Below are positions 1 through 9,179 of a stretch of 64,000 nt of DNA, piece after piece. Position 1 is the stretch's first letter. Every line of letters begins with the position of its first letter. Under the pieces are notes generated by a model. That model was not told the origin of the DNA and did not search any database. It worked only from the letters and a program-made list of their open reading frames with translations. Made by a program: the position numbers and the translations under genes. Origin of the DNA: JAOZHU01 sp964506435 (GTDB lineage Archaea > Thermoproteota > Bathyarchaeia > Bathyarchaeales > Bathycorpusculaceae); the NCBI GenBank assembly GCA_964506435.1, contig CAZDLK010000005.1, forward strand, positions 7,788-71,787. Direction: 5' to 3'.

Positions 1-2199
1 TGAAATCAGCGCTGGAGCTATTTGTCCTACGCCTTTTAGACCTCGGATTTTGACGAGAATGCGTCGTAAAGCGTTCATGAGTGGAGGAAGATTTACGGCT
101 ACAATCAGAACTGAACCCAGCAAAATTTCTGCTACACCTATCATCAAGATGTATGGCTCTAAACCAGTAGTGTCCGGTATCCACTCGCCCATAGCGACAA
201 CAAACAGAATTGTGGGTGCAGTCCAGAGACCAATAGCTGTAAGGTTAAATGCCTTCGCTTGGCTTATGAAGCGCGAAAGTAAGATACCTATTCCTGAAAC
301 TAGCAAACCTGCCCCAAGTAAAATGGTTCGCCATTCCTCTAGCGTGTCCCATCCTTCAGCAACCCAGATGCTTTGGCAACTTTTGTCAATGTTGCCGTTG
401 ATTAAAAGAACAGCCACACCAGCCAAGGTGAAGACTATTCCGAATAAAATCAAGTTTCGCCCCGATTTTTCTTTAAATGAAACCTTGATTCCGCGAAGAG
501 CTTCTACAATGTTAACTCTGGACGCTCTCAAAGCAGGTAATATACCAGTTATGACGCCCAGTGCTACACCAATTAGTACCGATAAAATAACAACTTGCTC
601 TGAAACAATAGGTTGGACGCTGGCTTCTCCTGTTCTAAATATGCTTATGAGGTAGAGGGCAACAGCTTGACCAAATGCTAAGCCACCACCTAAGCCTAAT
701 ACTCCGCCCAATATTCCTTGGAACATATTTTCTATTAGCATTGCTAGAGTGATTCCGCGACGGTTCTCTCCAACAGCTCGCAAAACGCCTGTTTGGAACT
801 CTTTGTCTTCTGCGCTCATAAGTTGAACATTACTTATGAGCAAGACACCGGTTATCATGATAAGTAGCCCTAATACGGACAATATTGTGGTTAGCAGAGT
901 GATGACTATTTCTGCGACACTGAACAAGGTTAAGCGGTCAGATTCGACGCTGTATGCGTCGTTAGGAATAATTGCCTTTACTGCATCTACTTTCTCTTGA
1001 AGGAAATCTTTGCTTATTTCTGAAGTGAAATGGTCTGGTTTAAGAGTTACCAGATAAGCTCTGATTATGTCTGTTTCTTGTTGAGGGTCTTCTAGGCTCA
1101 TCCACTGTTGGAGATGTTCCAATTTGAATACAATTCCCGGGTACTGTGAGCCTATTCCCGGACGGTTAGAATCAAAGATTCCAACTACCTGCAAATCTAC
1201 TCTTTCGATTCCAGACGTATAAGAGATTATGGGCTCTGAGGTTTCGAAGGCGATTTCGGATATGTCGACGCTTGCTGTCGTTCCATTATAGCTCGTAATT
1301 GCGAGATATGCATCTCCTCTTAGCGTTCTATTAGCATATGGCGTTAAATCAAATTGCGTACTATTTAGCGTACCCACATCGGTCCAGTTCGCCACATTGA
1401 AACTGCTTCCATCATCCATTGAGAAACCTAGCATAACCAAGGCGTTGTCTGTTCCCGTAGCCGTTACGTTGACGTATGCATAGTCCGATAAACTAAGTCT
1501 AGAACAATTCACCGTGTAAATGGTTACTATGCCCGTGTAATTAACTGGCTCAATCTCAAGGGACAGATTAAGCGAAGTGCTGTTTACGACATATGAGGCA
1601 CTAGTGTAATTTGTGTTAATTACCCAGTCAGATAATTGAATCAGTGATGATGTTAGAACGGTTGCTGTGAGGTTTGTGAACTCGGTGGTTAAATTTGTTG
1701 GTAACGTTGTTTCTTTAGTTAACCCTAATTCTTCAGCTTGAGCACTCGACAAAAGGATGCTGCTGTTATTCACTAGAAGGGAATCAAGGTCCATCTCATC
1801 TCCAGTTGTCCAATCATAAAAAGAACCAAAGACTTCAGGATAATCAGTGGGGATTCCAGCCAGTTCAACTGAGGAATCGAATTGTGACCCAAGCAATACA
1901 GGCGCATCCATAGTCAGTTCAGGCATTATTCCCACTGCATCAGGAACCAAAGCAGTGATGTTTGCTTCGTCTGCCGCTGTCAAGTACCCACCTGTGGTGG
2001 AGTTTGTTATATAGAAGTCAACTTCTCCTTCGCTTTGAAGTAGGCTTGTGAGAAACGCGTTGTTTAACGTGTCGGTTGTAATTTGAATGCCGACCAGCAA
2101 CGTAACTCCCAGAGCTATTGCAAGGATAGCGCTGAGATTTTTTGTTTTTCTTCTCGTCAACGATCTGGCTGCTATCATGAAACTAGATTTTATGCCCAT
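1..2199 (-). CDS. FtsX/MacB-family ABC transporter permease (3' end outside window)
   Basis: The minus strand is open without a stop from an ATG at 2199 to the window edge (733 codons, C terminus missing). The product starts with a basic stretch and a transmembrane segment (around residues 15-35, ILAIALGVTLLVGIQ), then a large extracytoplasmic domain of about 400 residues, then several membrane helices. The motif RAVGENRRGI followed by a glycine-rich helix (GGVLGLGGG) is typical of the FtsX permease domain, and further helices after it suggest two FtsX modules. Such permeases export lipids, lipoproteins or small molecules, or transmit mechanical force, with a separate ATPase. No ATPase gene is in the window and it may lie beyond position 1. 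The gene follows a PadR regulator by 28 bp, so the two are probably cotranscribed. Confidence 0.85.
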   Translation of the reverse strand, partial: MGIKSSFMIAARSLTRRKTKNLSAILAIALGVTLLVGIQITTDTLNNAFLTSLLQSEGEVDFYITNSTTGGYLTAADEANITALVPDAVGIMPELTMDAPVLLGSQFDSSVELAGIPTDYPEVFGSFYDWTTGDEMDLDSLLVNNSSILLSSAQAEELGLTKETTLPTNLTTEFTNLTATVLTSSLIQLSDWVINTNYTSASYVVNSTSLNLSLEIEPVNYTGIVTIYTVNCSRLSLSDYAYVNVTATGTDNALVMLGFSMDDGSSFNVANWTDVGTLNSTQFDLTPYANRTLRGDAYLAITSYNGTTASVDISEIAFETSEPIISYTSGIERVDLQVVGIFDSNRPGIGSQYPGIVFKLEHLQQWMSLEDPQQETDIIRAYLVTLKPDHFTSEISKDFLQEKVDAVKAIIPNDAYSVESDRLTLFSVAEIVITLLTTILSVLGLLIMITGVLLISNVQLMSAEDKEFQTGVLRAVGENRRGITLAMLIENMFQGILGGVLGLGGGLAFGQAVALYLISIFRTGEASVQPIVSEQVVILSVLIGVALGVITGILPALRASRVNIVEALRGIKVSFKEKSGRNLILFGIVFTLAGVAVLLINGNIDKSCQSIWVAEGWDTLEEWRTILLGAGLLVSGIGILLSRFISQAKAFNLTAIGLWTAPTILFVVAMGEWIPDTTGLEPYILMIGVAEILLGSVLIVAVNLPPLMNALRRILVKIRGLKGVGQIAPALIS

Positions 2200-2227
2200 A
2201 ATACACACACATCTTTACAATTTATCG

Positions 2228-2791
2228 TCAGCGTTGTGCCAATTTTGAACTGTTTTCTTTACGGGTTTTGTGCACTATTTCTTCAAGTTCATCGGCACAT
2301 TTGTTCAGAATTCTCTCGATGTCCTTTGAGACCTGCTCAGTTATTCGATAATTTTTTTCTTCTCGAAGGTCTAGAAGAGTCTTCACAACTCTTTGCGCAG
2401 GCTCTTTTGTTCTTGCAAGAATTTTTTCGTCGTTAGGATCAAACTGGAACCTTCCAATAAGCAGAGGTATAAGAAATTCCAGTGTGCTCAACATTTTTTG
2501 TCCGATAGTTATTTGTTTTTCAAAAAACGCTTTGCCTTTATCTGTAAGCATGTATCGTTTAATTCCTATTTGTTCGCTGGGTGTCTCATTGGTGAAATCT
2601 CTGTCATGCAGCCAAGCTAAAAGCGGATAGACTGAACCTGAACTGGGTCTCCATCTGCCGCCTGTTTCTTTCTCAATTACTTCAACAATTTCTACGCCTG
2701 ACATAGGCTCCTTTGCTAGCATATTTAGAACTAGAAAACGGAGGAGTCCTCTTGGGACACCGCTAGTTTGTTTCATCAATCGTTCAGCCAC
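2228..2791 (-). CDS. PadR-family transcriptional regulator
   Basis: A 187-residue protein. The N-terminal 100 residues have the PadR winged-helix pattern: LLRFLVLNMLAKEPMSG, then a helix, then RPSSGSVYPLL and RYMLTDKGKAFF. The remainder is helical, as expected for a PadR dimerisation region. PadR proteins often repress adjacent transporter genes, and this gene lies directly upstream of the FtsX-type permease on the same strand. Family assignment is firm; the ligand and the target are inferred from context only. Confidence 0.85.
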   Translation of the reverse strand: MAERLMKQTSGVPRGLLRFLVLNMLAKEPMSGVEIVEVIEKETGGRWRPSSGSVYPLLAWLHDRDFTNETPSEQIGIKRYMLTDKGKAFFEKQITIGQKMLSTLEFLIPLLIGRFQFDPNDEKILARTKEPAQRVVKTLLDLREEKNYRITEQVSKDIERILNKCADELEEIVHKTRKENSSKLAQR

Positions 2792-2934
2792 AATGTCACC
2801 AGCGATATCGCTAAAGACATCGCAAGCGACATATAAGCATTACGCACTTAACATCCAGATTCAAAGTTGCCAGTTGACCTGTTATGCATTCCTAAAACTG
2901 ATAAAACGCTATAAATCAGCAGAAAAGGATGGAG

Positions 2935-3009
2935 TGGACCGGGCGGGATTTGAACCCGCGGCTTCTTGATTGCGAATCAAGCGTTCATACCAGACTGAAC
3001 TACCGGCCC
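2935..3009 (-). tRNA. tRNA-Ala (anticodon CGC)
   Basis: The minus strand folds into a complete 75-nt cloverleaf. The acceptor arms GGGCCGG and CCGGTCC contain the G3:U70 wobble pair that identifies alanine tRNA. The anticodon arm is CTTGA-TTCGCAA-TCAAG, giving anticodon CGC (codon GCG). The T arm is built around GGTTCAAATCC. The discriminator base is A, no CCA is encoded and there is no intron. Confidence 0.95.
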
Positions 3010-3161
3010 GAATGCTTGTTATTCTACAGAGAGCATGCAGTAAGAGCATTTAGCGTTTTCGGCGTTTTTCTCCTGTTGCGTCTGTGCACTCAAAGGGTTA
3101 CCACTGCCCAGTTGCGCTAATGGTGGATATAAAAAAATAGGCGGGGTTGATGATGAAAAGC

Positions 3162-3524
3162 TTAGACGTACTTTTTGCATTTGTAGCAATACCATCTTTG
3201 GTACTGCTGAATATAGCTTAGTGGACCACCGCAGGTTGAGCATGTTTGCTGAGCTGATTGAGCCGCTTGCGCTGGTTGCGCAGCAACTGCTGGTTGAGCG
3301 GCGGATGGTTTCAGAAGCACGAAATCGCCTGCGCCTTGAATGTTGTCCCACGCGACGTCGCGGACATCACCCGTCTTGTCCTCAATACTCAGTGAAATGC
3401 CTGCTTTTCCCACTGTGAAGCCTACATCTTTAACTGTTCCTACAATGTTTCCGTCTGAGTCAATAACTGTCATGCCTACAAGTCTGTCCTTGGTTATACT
3501 TTTTTCTTTTTGCGGTTTAGCCAA
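3162..3524 (-). CDS. PRC-barrel domain protein with C-terminal zinc ribbon
   Basis: A protein of about 120 residues. Residues 10-75 fit a PRC-barrel (LVGMTVIDSDGNIVGTVKDVGF), the beta-barrel shared by RimM and photosynthetic reaction centre H subunits. An Ala/Gln/Pro-rich linker follows, then a C-terminal zinc ribbon with CSTC and CYKC knuckles. I place the start at the TTG at 3524 because a GAGGTG ribosome-binding site lies 5 nt before it; an in-frame start at 3599 would add 25 residues. Small archaeal PRC-barrel proteins are common and poorly characterised, possibly RNA- or protein-binding. Confidence 0.75.
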   Translation of the reverse strand: MAKPQKEKSITKDRLVGMTVIDSDGNIVGTVKDVGFTVGKAGISLSIEDKTGDVRDVAWDNIQGAGDFVLLKPSAAQPAVAAQPAQAAQSAQQTCSTCGGPLSYIQQYQRWYCYKCKKYV

Positions 3525-3812
3525 TTTAACACCTCGGAGATAGTATTTAACAGTGTAGGGTTTTATAAGCTTTAACCACTTTTGCAGCAGATTTTTCAAG
3601 TTGTGATCGAACGGCTAAAAAATGGCAAGAAATTTAGAATTACAGTAGAACAATTGCCTTTGCCCTGTTTTTTGCGTTGATTATTGATGGCATACTAATG
3701 AAATTGTTAACTTGCAGGGTAGCTGATGTTGAAAATGTCCATAAATCACAGGCAGCGGCTCATTTCAATTCGGCTACGAAAGTTTTAAATGTGGAAAAGA
3801 TGAGTACAGTCT

Positions 3813-4247
3813 ATGTCAACCTCTAATTACGAACAAAGCAAACTCGCAACCCTGAAGACGTACATACTGATTGCATTCATTTTTAACATCATCGCTATGA
3901 TCGGTTTCCTGCTCGGAGGAATATGGTACATAATTGCTTGGGCTACTTGGTCAGGCAGCTACTTGGGCGTTTATTTAGCTGGCTACGCAACGGGCTTAAT
4001 CATTGAGGGTATAGTCCTCTTAGTCTTCGGTGTATTCTCACTGTATATATTCTTCACGAGGATACGTCCGATGTACACCGCAGTCAACACTGGCGACGTA
4101 GCTACACTGAAAGCTCTCAACAACCAGATGTGGGCGATACTAGCGCTCATCTTCGCAGGCGTTCTACCAGGCATAATGCTTCTGATATCGTTTGCTCCAA
4201 TAAACGAACTCGGTCAAGCACCGCCGCCTCCACCGCCAGCTGTGTAG
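3813..4247 (+). CDS. Small three-helix membrane protein with proline-rich tail
   Basis: A 144-residue protein with three predicted membrane segments, near residues 15-45, 50-80 and 108-128. It ends in a poly-proline tail (APPPPPPAV). The arrangement resembles small archaeal membrane proteins of unknown function; I do not recognise a named family. It stands alone between the PRC-barrel gene and ileS, and a T-rich tract follows its stop. Confidence 0.7.
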   Translation: MSTSNYEQSKLATLKTYILIAFIFNIIAMIGFLLGGIWYIIAWATWSGSYLGVYLAGYATGLIIEGIVLLVFGVFSLYIFFTRIRPMYTAVNTGDVATLKALNNQMWAILALIFAGVLPGIMLLISFAPINELGQAPPPPPPAV

Positions 4248-4270
4248 TAGTAAGCCTAAACTATTCCCAT

Positions 4271-4286
4271 TATTTTTTTTATTTTT
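4271..4286 (+). terminator. T-rich transcription terminator
   Basis: A run of T residues interrupted by one A begins about 23 nt after the stop at 4247. Archaeal termination commonly uses such tracts on the non-template strand. It sits between two convergent genes. Confidence 0.4.
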
Positions 4287-4318
4287 AGAATATTTCATCC
4301 TGCGTTCTGTGTGTGAGT

Positions 4319-7300
4319 CTATTGGACTGCAACGTAGATTTTCTTGTCATCAACTCGATACTCGCACCATTCAGCTTCAACTTCGCTGCGGTTGCGGTGC
4401 AGGCATACTTTTTTAGCGCGAACTAGCTCTGCCATCTCCTGCAGATACGACTCCAAAAGCCCCATGCTTTCCTCGTCAAGCTCAGCAATGTGCACGGCGT
4501 CTAAGACATCTGTTGGCACGTAACCACGTTCTTTTCGTAAAGCTTGAACGCGCCTTGCTAAGTCTCGCATTAGTCCTTCGCCTAACAGTTTTTCATCGCG
4601 TTGGCCGCTGACGAACACGTTTACTTCGCCTTCTGCGGCAGAAACCCAGTTTTCATCTGTAGCGTACTCTGGAACCTGCTGGGTGTACTCTGCTGCTTTA
4701 ACATTCGTCATCTCCAAGAACAAGGCTTCCACGTTCCGCAGCGTGTTAATGACTTTTTCTGGCGCGGCAACAATTACTTTGCTAAGTGGCCATCTGCGCT
4801 TAAGCTTTGCTTGTTGCCTAGCCGCGTAAACAAGGGATACGCACTTGAACAGGAGGTCAAACGTTTCTTCGACGGTTTCGTTTTGCATTTTCTCGTTTGG
4901 TTCAGGCCACTGTTCAAAGTTCACGGATTCAGGCAACGTAGGGTCAAGTTTTCTGTAGACTTTCTGGTGCAGTGCCTCGCTGAGGTAGGGTGTTACAGGA
5001 TTGAAAAGCAGCGTAATGGTCTTCAGCGTATGGTGCAGTATGGCGTATATCGCCTGCCGCCTTCCAAAGGTTTCTGAATCGTCTGTCCAAAGTTCTTTCC
5101 TTATCATGGGCACGTATAATCGGCTTAACGTGTCGATGACGAAGTCCTCCAAAATCGCAAGCGCAGCGTTGAACTGGCATGCTGCAAGCTTGTCTGTGTA
5201 CTCTTTGATGGCTTTTTGGAGTTTTGAGAGTAGCCACTGGTCTGGAGGCTGCAATGTATCTGCGATTTTGCTCAAGTTAGCTTGGCTTGCTGAAGGGTTG
5301 AAATTGTCGAACTCGGCGTTCTGCAAAAAGAAGCGGCTCAAGTGATACAATGTGGACAGTACTTGGTAAGAGCGGCGGTTAAGCTCCTGCAAGTCAAAGT
5401 TCATGAAATCTATAGGCGCGCACTTCCGCATCATGTAAAACCTGCACAAGTCCGCCGAGTTTTTCTCCAGCAGCTTGTTGGTTTCTACCACGTTGCCTAA
5501 GCTTTTACTCATCTTCCTGCCTTTCGCATCTTGCGTTAAGCCTTGGAACAAGAACGCGTGATATGGGCTTTCAGGTTTTCCAGTCAATATAACGTGTTCC
5601 AGCAGTAGCGAGTTAGCCCATCCGCGGGTTTGGTCTATGCCCTCGGTTAGGAAATCTGTGGGCACAAACTTTGCCGCTTCCTCATCCGTGAACCTTGCGT
5701 ATGGTGAGGCTCCGCTGTTGTGCCACGTGTCCAAAACGTAATCTTCCCTGCGCATTATGCCGCCGCATTTTTGGCATTTAAGCGTGACTCGGTCAACCCA
5801 AGGCTTATGCAACTCGAAATCAGCAGGCACCTCTTCCAATGCGTCTGCGAGTAATTCTTTTTTGCTGCCTACCAACCGTTTTTCACCGCATTTTTCGCAG
5901 GTCCACATGGGCAAAGGTGTCCCCCAGATGCGTTCACGCGAGATGCACCATGGCTTGCCCTCTTTCAAGAAGGCTACAAAACGGTTTTTCGGCTCATCAA
6001 AATAATACGTGATTCCCTCTGCGGCTTCAAGGACTTTGCTGTTTATCTTGTCAGTTCTTAGGAAATACTCTTTTCTCGCCAGCCAAACCAGCTTGTGGTG
6101 TGACCGCCAACACGTTGGATACTCGTGCTTGGCTTTGCTGACTTTCACAAGGGCGTTTCTGCTGCGCAGCTCTTCAACTACTAAGGCGTCTGCGTCCCTT
6201 GCGAAAACACCGTTGAAGGCGCCTGCGTCTTTTGTGAATTTGACTTCGTCGTCGAATGGTGCGAAGATGGGTACGCCGCGTCTTTGGGCAGCCCAGAAGT
6301 CGTCTTCGCCGTTGCCAGGTGACAAGTGTACAACGCCTGTGGCGGTGTTGAGGTCTACGAAGTCTTCGCTGATAACCTTGTGCACAAGTGAGTGCTTACT
6401 CTCCAGTTCTGCTTGCTGGGGGATTATGTCCTTAAGCGGGTAATCGTATTTTGTTCCTTCCAGAGTTTTGCCCGCTATTGTTTCGGCTATTTCGTATTTT
6501 GTTATGTCGAGTTCTTGCATGACGGGTTCTACGCGTTGCCGCGCCATAATCCACGTTTCATCGCCAACTCGCACTTTAGCGTATTCAGCTTCCGGCTGCA
6601 CAGCAAGCATCGTGTCAGTTACTATGGTGAAGGGCATGGTGGTCCACACGAGGAAAAACTCGTTCTGGTTGCCTGCCACTTTAAATTTGAAGTACAATGA
6701 GGGGTCTTCTACTTCTTTGTAGGAGCCTTCGTAGCCTACTTCGGCGCTGCTGAGCGAGGTTTGGCATCCTGGGCAATAGGCCACCACGTAGTGGCCTTCT
6801 TCCAGTAGGCCTTGGTCCCATGCGCGTTTGAGGATTTGCCATTCTCGCTCAATGTAGCTGTCCTTGTAGGTCCAGTAAGCTTTCTCCTGATTAATCGCTA
6901 TGCCAAGTCTGTTGTCAGCTTCAAGCCACATCCTGTGGTAGCGCATGATGGCTTTTTTGCATTCGTCTATGAAGCGTTCCATGCCGTATTTTTCTATGGA
7001 TTCCCGCTTGTTCCGCACGCCCAGTAGCTTCTCAACTTCCAACTCCACTGGCAATCCTTGGCAGTCCCATCCAGCCCAGAAAGGCACGTAGTAGCCTTGC
7101 ATGGTTTTCCATCGGTAGCGGATGTCTTTCATCACGCGTCCTCTGGCGTGGCCAATATGTGGAATGCCGTTCAGCGTAGGTGGGCCTTCAACGTAGCCTA
7201 AAATGCCCTTGCAGTTGTTTATTTTGAGTTCTAGTTTTTCGCGTATCTGGTTGGTTGTCCAGAACTCGCGGATTTCCTTTTCCAGTTCAAGCGGACGATA

Positions 7301-7348
7301 ATCTGGCGTAAGGGTTAAGCTTGAATCAGCGTTTGGTTTGGCAGTCAC
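4319..7348 (-). CDS. ileS: Isoleucyl-tRNA synthetase
   Basis: A class I aminoacyl-tRNA synthetase that charges tRNA-Ile in the cytoplasm. The 1009-residue length fits archaeal/eukaryotic-type IleRS. The HIGH signature is at residues 64-67 (GIPHIGHARG), the KMSKS loop near residue 612 (GRKMSKSLGN), and the editing (CP1) domain lies between them. Within the catalytic half there are two CxxC knuckles (CEKCGEKR and CQKCGG) that probably bind zinc. The sequence AGWDCQGLPVE after HIGH is characteristic of the Ile/Val/Leu group, and the conserved WTTMPFT segment in the editing region supports IleRS. It is transcribed alone, divergently from the glycosyltransferase gene. Confidence 0.95.
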   Translation of the reverse strand: MTAKPNADSSLTLTPDYRPLELEKEIREFWTTNQIREKLELKINNCKGILGYVEGPPTLNGIPHIGHARGRVMKDIRYRWKTMQGYYVPFWAGWDCQGLPVELEVEKLLGVRNKRESIEKYGMERFIDECKKAIMRYHRMWLEADNRLGIAINQEKAYWTYKDSYIEREWQILKRAWDQGLLEEGHYVVAYCPGCQTSLSSAEVGYEGSYKEVEDPSLYFKFKVAGNQNEFFLVWTTMPFTIVTDTMLAVQPEAEYAKVRVGDETWIMARQRVEPVMQELDITKYEIAETIAGKTLEGTKYDYPLKDIIPQQAELESKHSLVHKVISEDFVDLNTATGVVHLSPGNGEDDFWAAQRRGVPIFAPFDDEVKFTKDAGAFNGVFARDADALVVEELRSRNALVKVSKAKHEYPTCWRSHHKLVWLARKEYFLRTDKINSKVLEAAEGITYYFDEPKNRFVAFLKEGKPWCISRERIWGTPLPMWTCEKCGEKRLVGSKKELLADALEEVPADFELHKPWVDRVTLKCQKCGGIMRREDYVLDTWHNSGASPYARFTDEEAAKFVPTDFLTEGIDQTRGWANSLLLEHVILTGKPESPYHAFLFQGLTQDAKGRKMSKSLGNVVETNKLLEKNSADLCRFYMMRKCAPIDFMNFDLQELNRRSYQVLSTLYHLSRFFLQNAEFDNFNPSASQANLSKIADTLQPPDQWLLSKLQKAIKEYTDKLAACQFNAALAILEDFVIDTLSRLYVPMIRKELWTDDSETFGRRQAIYAILHHTLKTITLLFNPVTPYLSEALHQKVYRKLDPTLPESVNFEQWPEPNEKMQNETVEETFDLLFKCVSLVYAARQQAKLKRRWPLSKVIVAAPEKVINTLRNVEALFLEMTNVKAAEYTQQVPEYATDENWVSAAEGEVNVFVSGQRDEKLLGEGLMRDLARRVQALRKERGYVPTDVLDAVHIAELDEESMGLLESYLQEMAELVRAKKVCLHRNRSEVEAEWCEYRVDDKKIYVAVQ

Positions 7349-7383
7349 CTTGCATCCCGTACATCCGCAAATACAAGACGATA

Positions 7384-7395
7384 GTATATAAAAGC
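7384..7395. promoter_or_regulatory. TATA-box region between ileS and the glycosyltransferase gene
   Basis: An A/T run (agtatataaaag) lies 37 nt before the ileS ATG on the minus strand and about 55 nt before the ATG at 7449 on the plus strand. It reads as a TATA box in either direction and is the only such element in the 100-bp divergent gap. Confidence 0.45.
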
Positions 7396-7448
7396 ATTAG
7401 CGTCTCTATGAGATAAGCAAAAGCACTTGCCGCTAAGGGAATGCAGTT

Positions 7449-8636
7449 ATGGGGAAGTTTCGTTTAGCCGTCTTCAACACGCAGCCGCCGCATTTGTACT
7501 TCGGAGGCGTAGAACGGCGAATACTCGAAACTACAAAACGCCTCAGCAGCAAAGCGGGCATCACGGTTTACAGTGGCACCAAAGCAGGTTTCAAAACACC
7601 CACAGTTATTGATGGTGTAAATTTCGTTCCATGCTACTCAACGGACAAAGTTTTCCCACTGGACAACTGGTTTTTCAACAGAAGCCTCGCTAAAAAAGCC
7701 AGTGAGATACACGCTGATGTTTATGAAGCGCATCTTTCAAGCGGCTACGGGCTTTTGGAAGCGCTGAAGAAGCAGGGTAGCAGCAAACCGTTTATCCATA
7801 CGATTCACGGCGTCCTTGCTGACGAGTATGAGCAGGCAAGGCGAAACGGTTATCAATCGTTCAGGGGCAGCGTTGCCAATCAGTTCATGCGCAGGCTTGC
7901 CAAACTGGAAGAAGAAACCGCGAAAGACGCGACGCTGATAGTCACGATAAGCAAATACTCGCTTGAAAAGATACGGCGACATTACAATGTTGACGCGGCA
8001 AAAGTGCGGGTTGTTCCAAACGGGGTTGACCCAGAAAAATTTAAGCCCGCTGGAGACGGTGCGGCGGTGAAACGGCAGTTTGGGTTAGACGGTAAGCCCG
8101 TTGTGCTTTTTGTCGGCAGCTTAATCCCCCGTAAAGGTTTGCCTTTTCTGGTTGAAGCCGCCAAAACAATCGTCAAGCAGCAGGCGGACACCCAGTTTGT
8201 GCTTGTCGGTGATGGTCCTCTTAAGAGCCAGTTGCTGTCGAGTTTGGCTGAGGCTCAGCTTTCAGGCAATTTCAAATTTTTAAGCGGACTGAACGCGGAT
8301 GAGCTTGCAGCGGTCTATGCTTGTGCTGACGTGTTTGTTTTGCCTTCCGTTCAGGAGGGTCAGGGCATTGTGTTGTTGGAGGCGCAGGCGTCAGCGAAGC
8401 CTGTGGTTGCGTTTAACGTGGGCGGCGTAAACGAGGCGGTGCTTGACGGCGAGACTGGGCTGCTTGTTAGCCGCGGCAACAGTGGCGAATTGGCTGATGC
8501 TTTGCTGAGACTGTTGCTGGACGCGCCGTTGCGTGAAAAGATGGGTGCGGCGGGGCGCAGGTTTGTTGTGGATAATTTCACTTGGGACTTGTGTGCTGAG
8601 CGGATGCTTGCGGTTTACCGTGAAGCGTTAGGTTAG
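7449..8636 (+). CDS. GT4-family glycosyltransferase
   Basis: A 395-residue GT-B fold glycosyltransferase of family 4, expected to move a sugar from an NDP-sugar to a glycan or lipid on the cytoplasmic side. The N-terminal half has FGGVERRI after the first strand. The C-terminal half has NGVDPEKF, LFVGSLIPRKG, LVGDGPL and the EX7E signature in EGQGIVLLEA, followed by PVVAFNVGGVNE. An AAGGGA ribosome-binding site precedes the ATG. Its end overlaps the convergent gene at 8633 by 4 bp. The donor and acceptor cannot be told from sequence. Confidence 0.88.
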   Translation: MGKFRLAVFNTQPPHLYFGGVERRILETTKRLSSKAGITVYSGTKAGFKTPTVIDGVNFVPCYSTDKVFPLDNWFFNRSLAKKASEIHADVYEAHLSSGYGLLEALKKQGSSKPFIHTIHGVLADEYEQARRNGYQSFRGSVANQFMRRLAKLEEETAKDATLIVTISKYSLEKIRRHYNVDAAKVRVVPNGVDPEKFKPAGDGAAVKRQFGLDGKPVVLFVGSLIPRKGLPFLVEAAKTIVKQQADTQFVLVGDGPLKSQLLSSLAEAQLSGNFKFLSGLNADELAAVYACADVFVLPSVQEGQGIVLLEAQASAKPVVAFNVGGVNEAVLDGETGLLVSRGNSGELADALLRLLLDAPLREKMGAAGRRFVVDNFTWDLCAERMLAVYREALG

Positions 8637-9163
8637 CAGTAGGCAACGTTGACGGCTTTTGCTAACCGTTTTAATTCGTTTTCGTTCATCCATTCGGTTC
8701 TCAGGTAACTGCAAATTCGCTGTTCCGTTAATCCTAACCTGCGTGCTTCTTGTACTGTGTAGCGGTAAGCTTCAATTTCTGTTGGTCTATCCACGTAGTC
8801 GTATCGGCTGTCGAAAAGTTCCTTGCCTTCCATGTGCTGTTTGACGTGGCATAGTTCGTGGATGACGTCTAAGTAAATGTCTGTTTTGTCGCCGTTGTTC
8901 AAGTAGTGTGGGTTAACCATTAAATTGCCCGTTGCGTCGTCTACGCCCATGTAGCCGCCGAACCCTATGAATTCCACTTTGAGGTTGCAGAGTACTTCTT
9001 CGGTTTTTTCTCCGAAAATGCGTTGTACAGCTTCTACTTTTTCGAAACCTTTGAAGACGTCGGTGAACTTGCGAGTTGAAATGCTTGGTCTAATTATTTT
9101 TCTGAGCCGCGATTTTCTTAACAAGCGGAAAACACTGAACACTATGTACTCCAGCGGGTTCAT
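8633..9163 (-). CDS. Putative zinc metallopeptidase-like protein (HExxH)
   Basis: A protein of about 176 residues with the zinc-binding helix HELCHVKQH near residue 110 and a later Glu-containing helix (PTEIEAYRY) that could give the third ligand, as in gluzincins. An earlier segment, FGGYMGVDDATG, resembles the strand before the active-site helix. There is no signal peptide, so it probably acts in the cytoplasm. I chose the ATG at 9163 because GGTGG lies 6 nt upstream; an upstream TTG at 9187 would overlap the preceding gene. Family membership is inferred from the motif only. Confidence 0.6.
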   Translation of the reverse strand: MNPLEYIVFSVFRLLRKSRLRKIIRPSISTRKFTDVFKGFEKVEAVQRIFGEKTEEVLCNLKVEFIGFGGYMGVDDATGNLMVNPHYLNNGDKTDIYLDVIHELCHVKQHMEGKELFDSRYDYVDRPTEIEAYRYTVQEARRLGLTEQRICSYLRTEWMNENELKRLAKAVNVAYC

Positions 9164-9179
9164 GCTTGCCACCGTGCTT

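Noticed and set aside
50..655. 201-codon plus-strand frame
   Set aside because: It is antisense to the FtsX-type permease, whose minus-strand frame has no stop over 2.2 kb and clear motifs.
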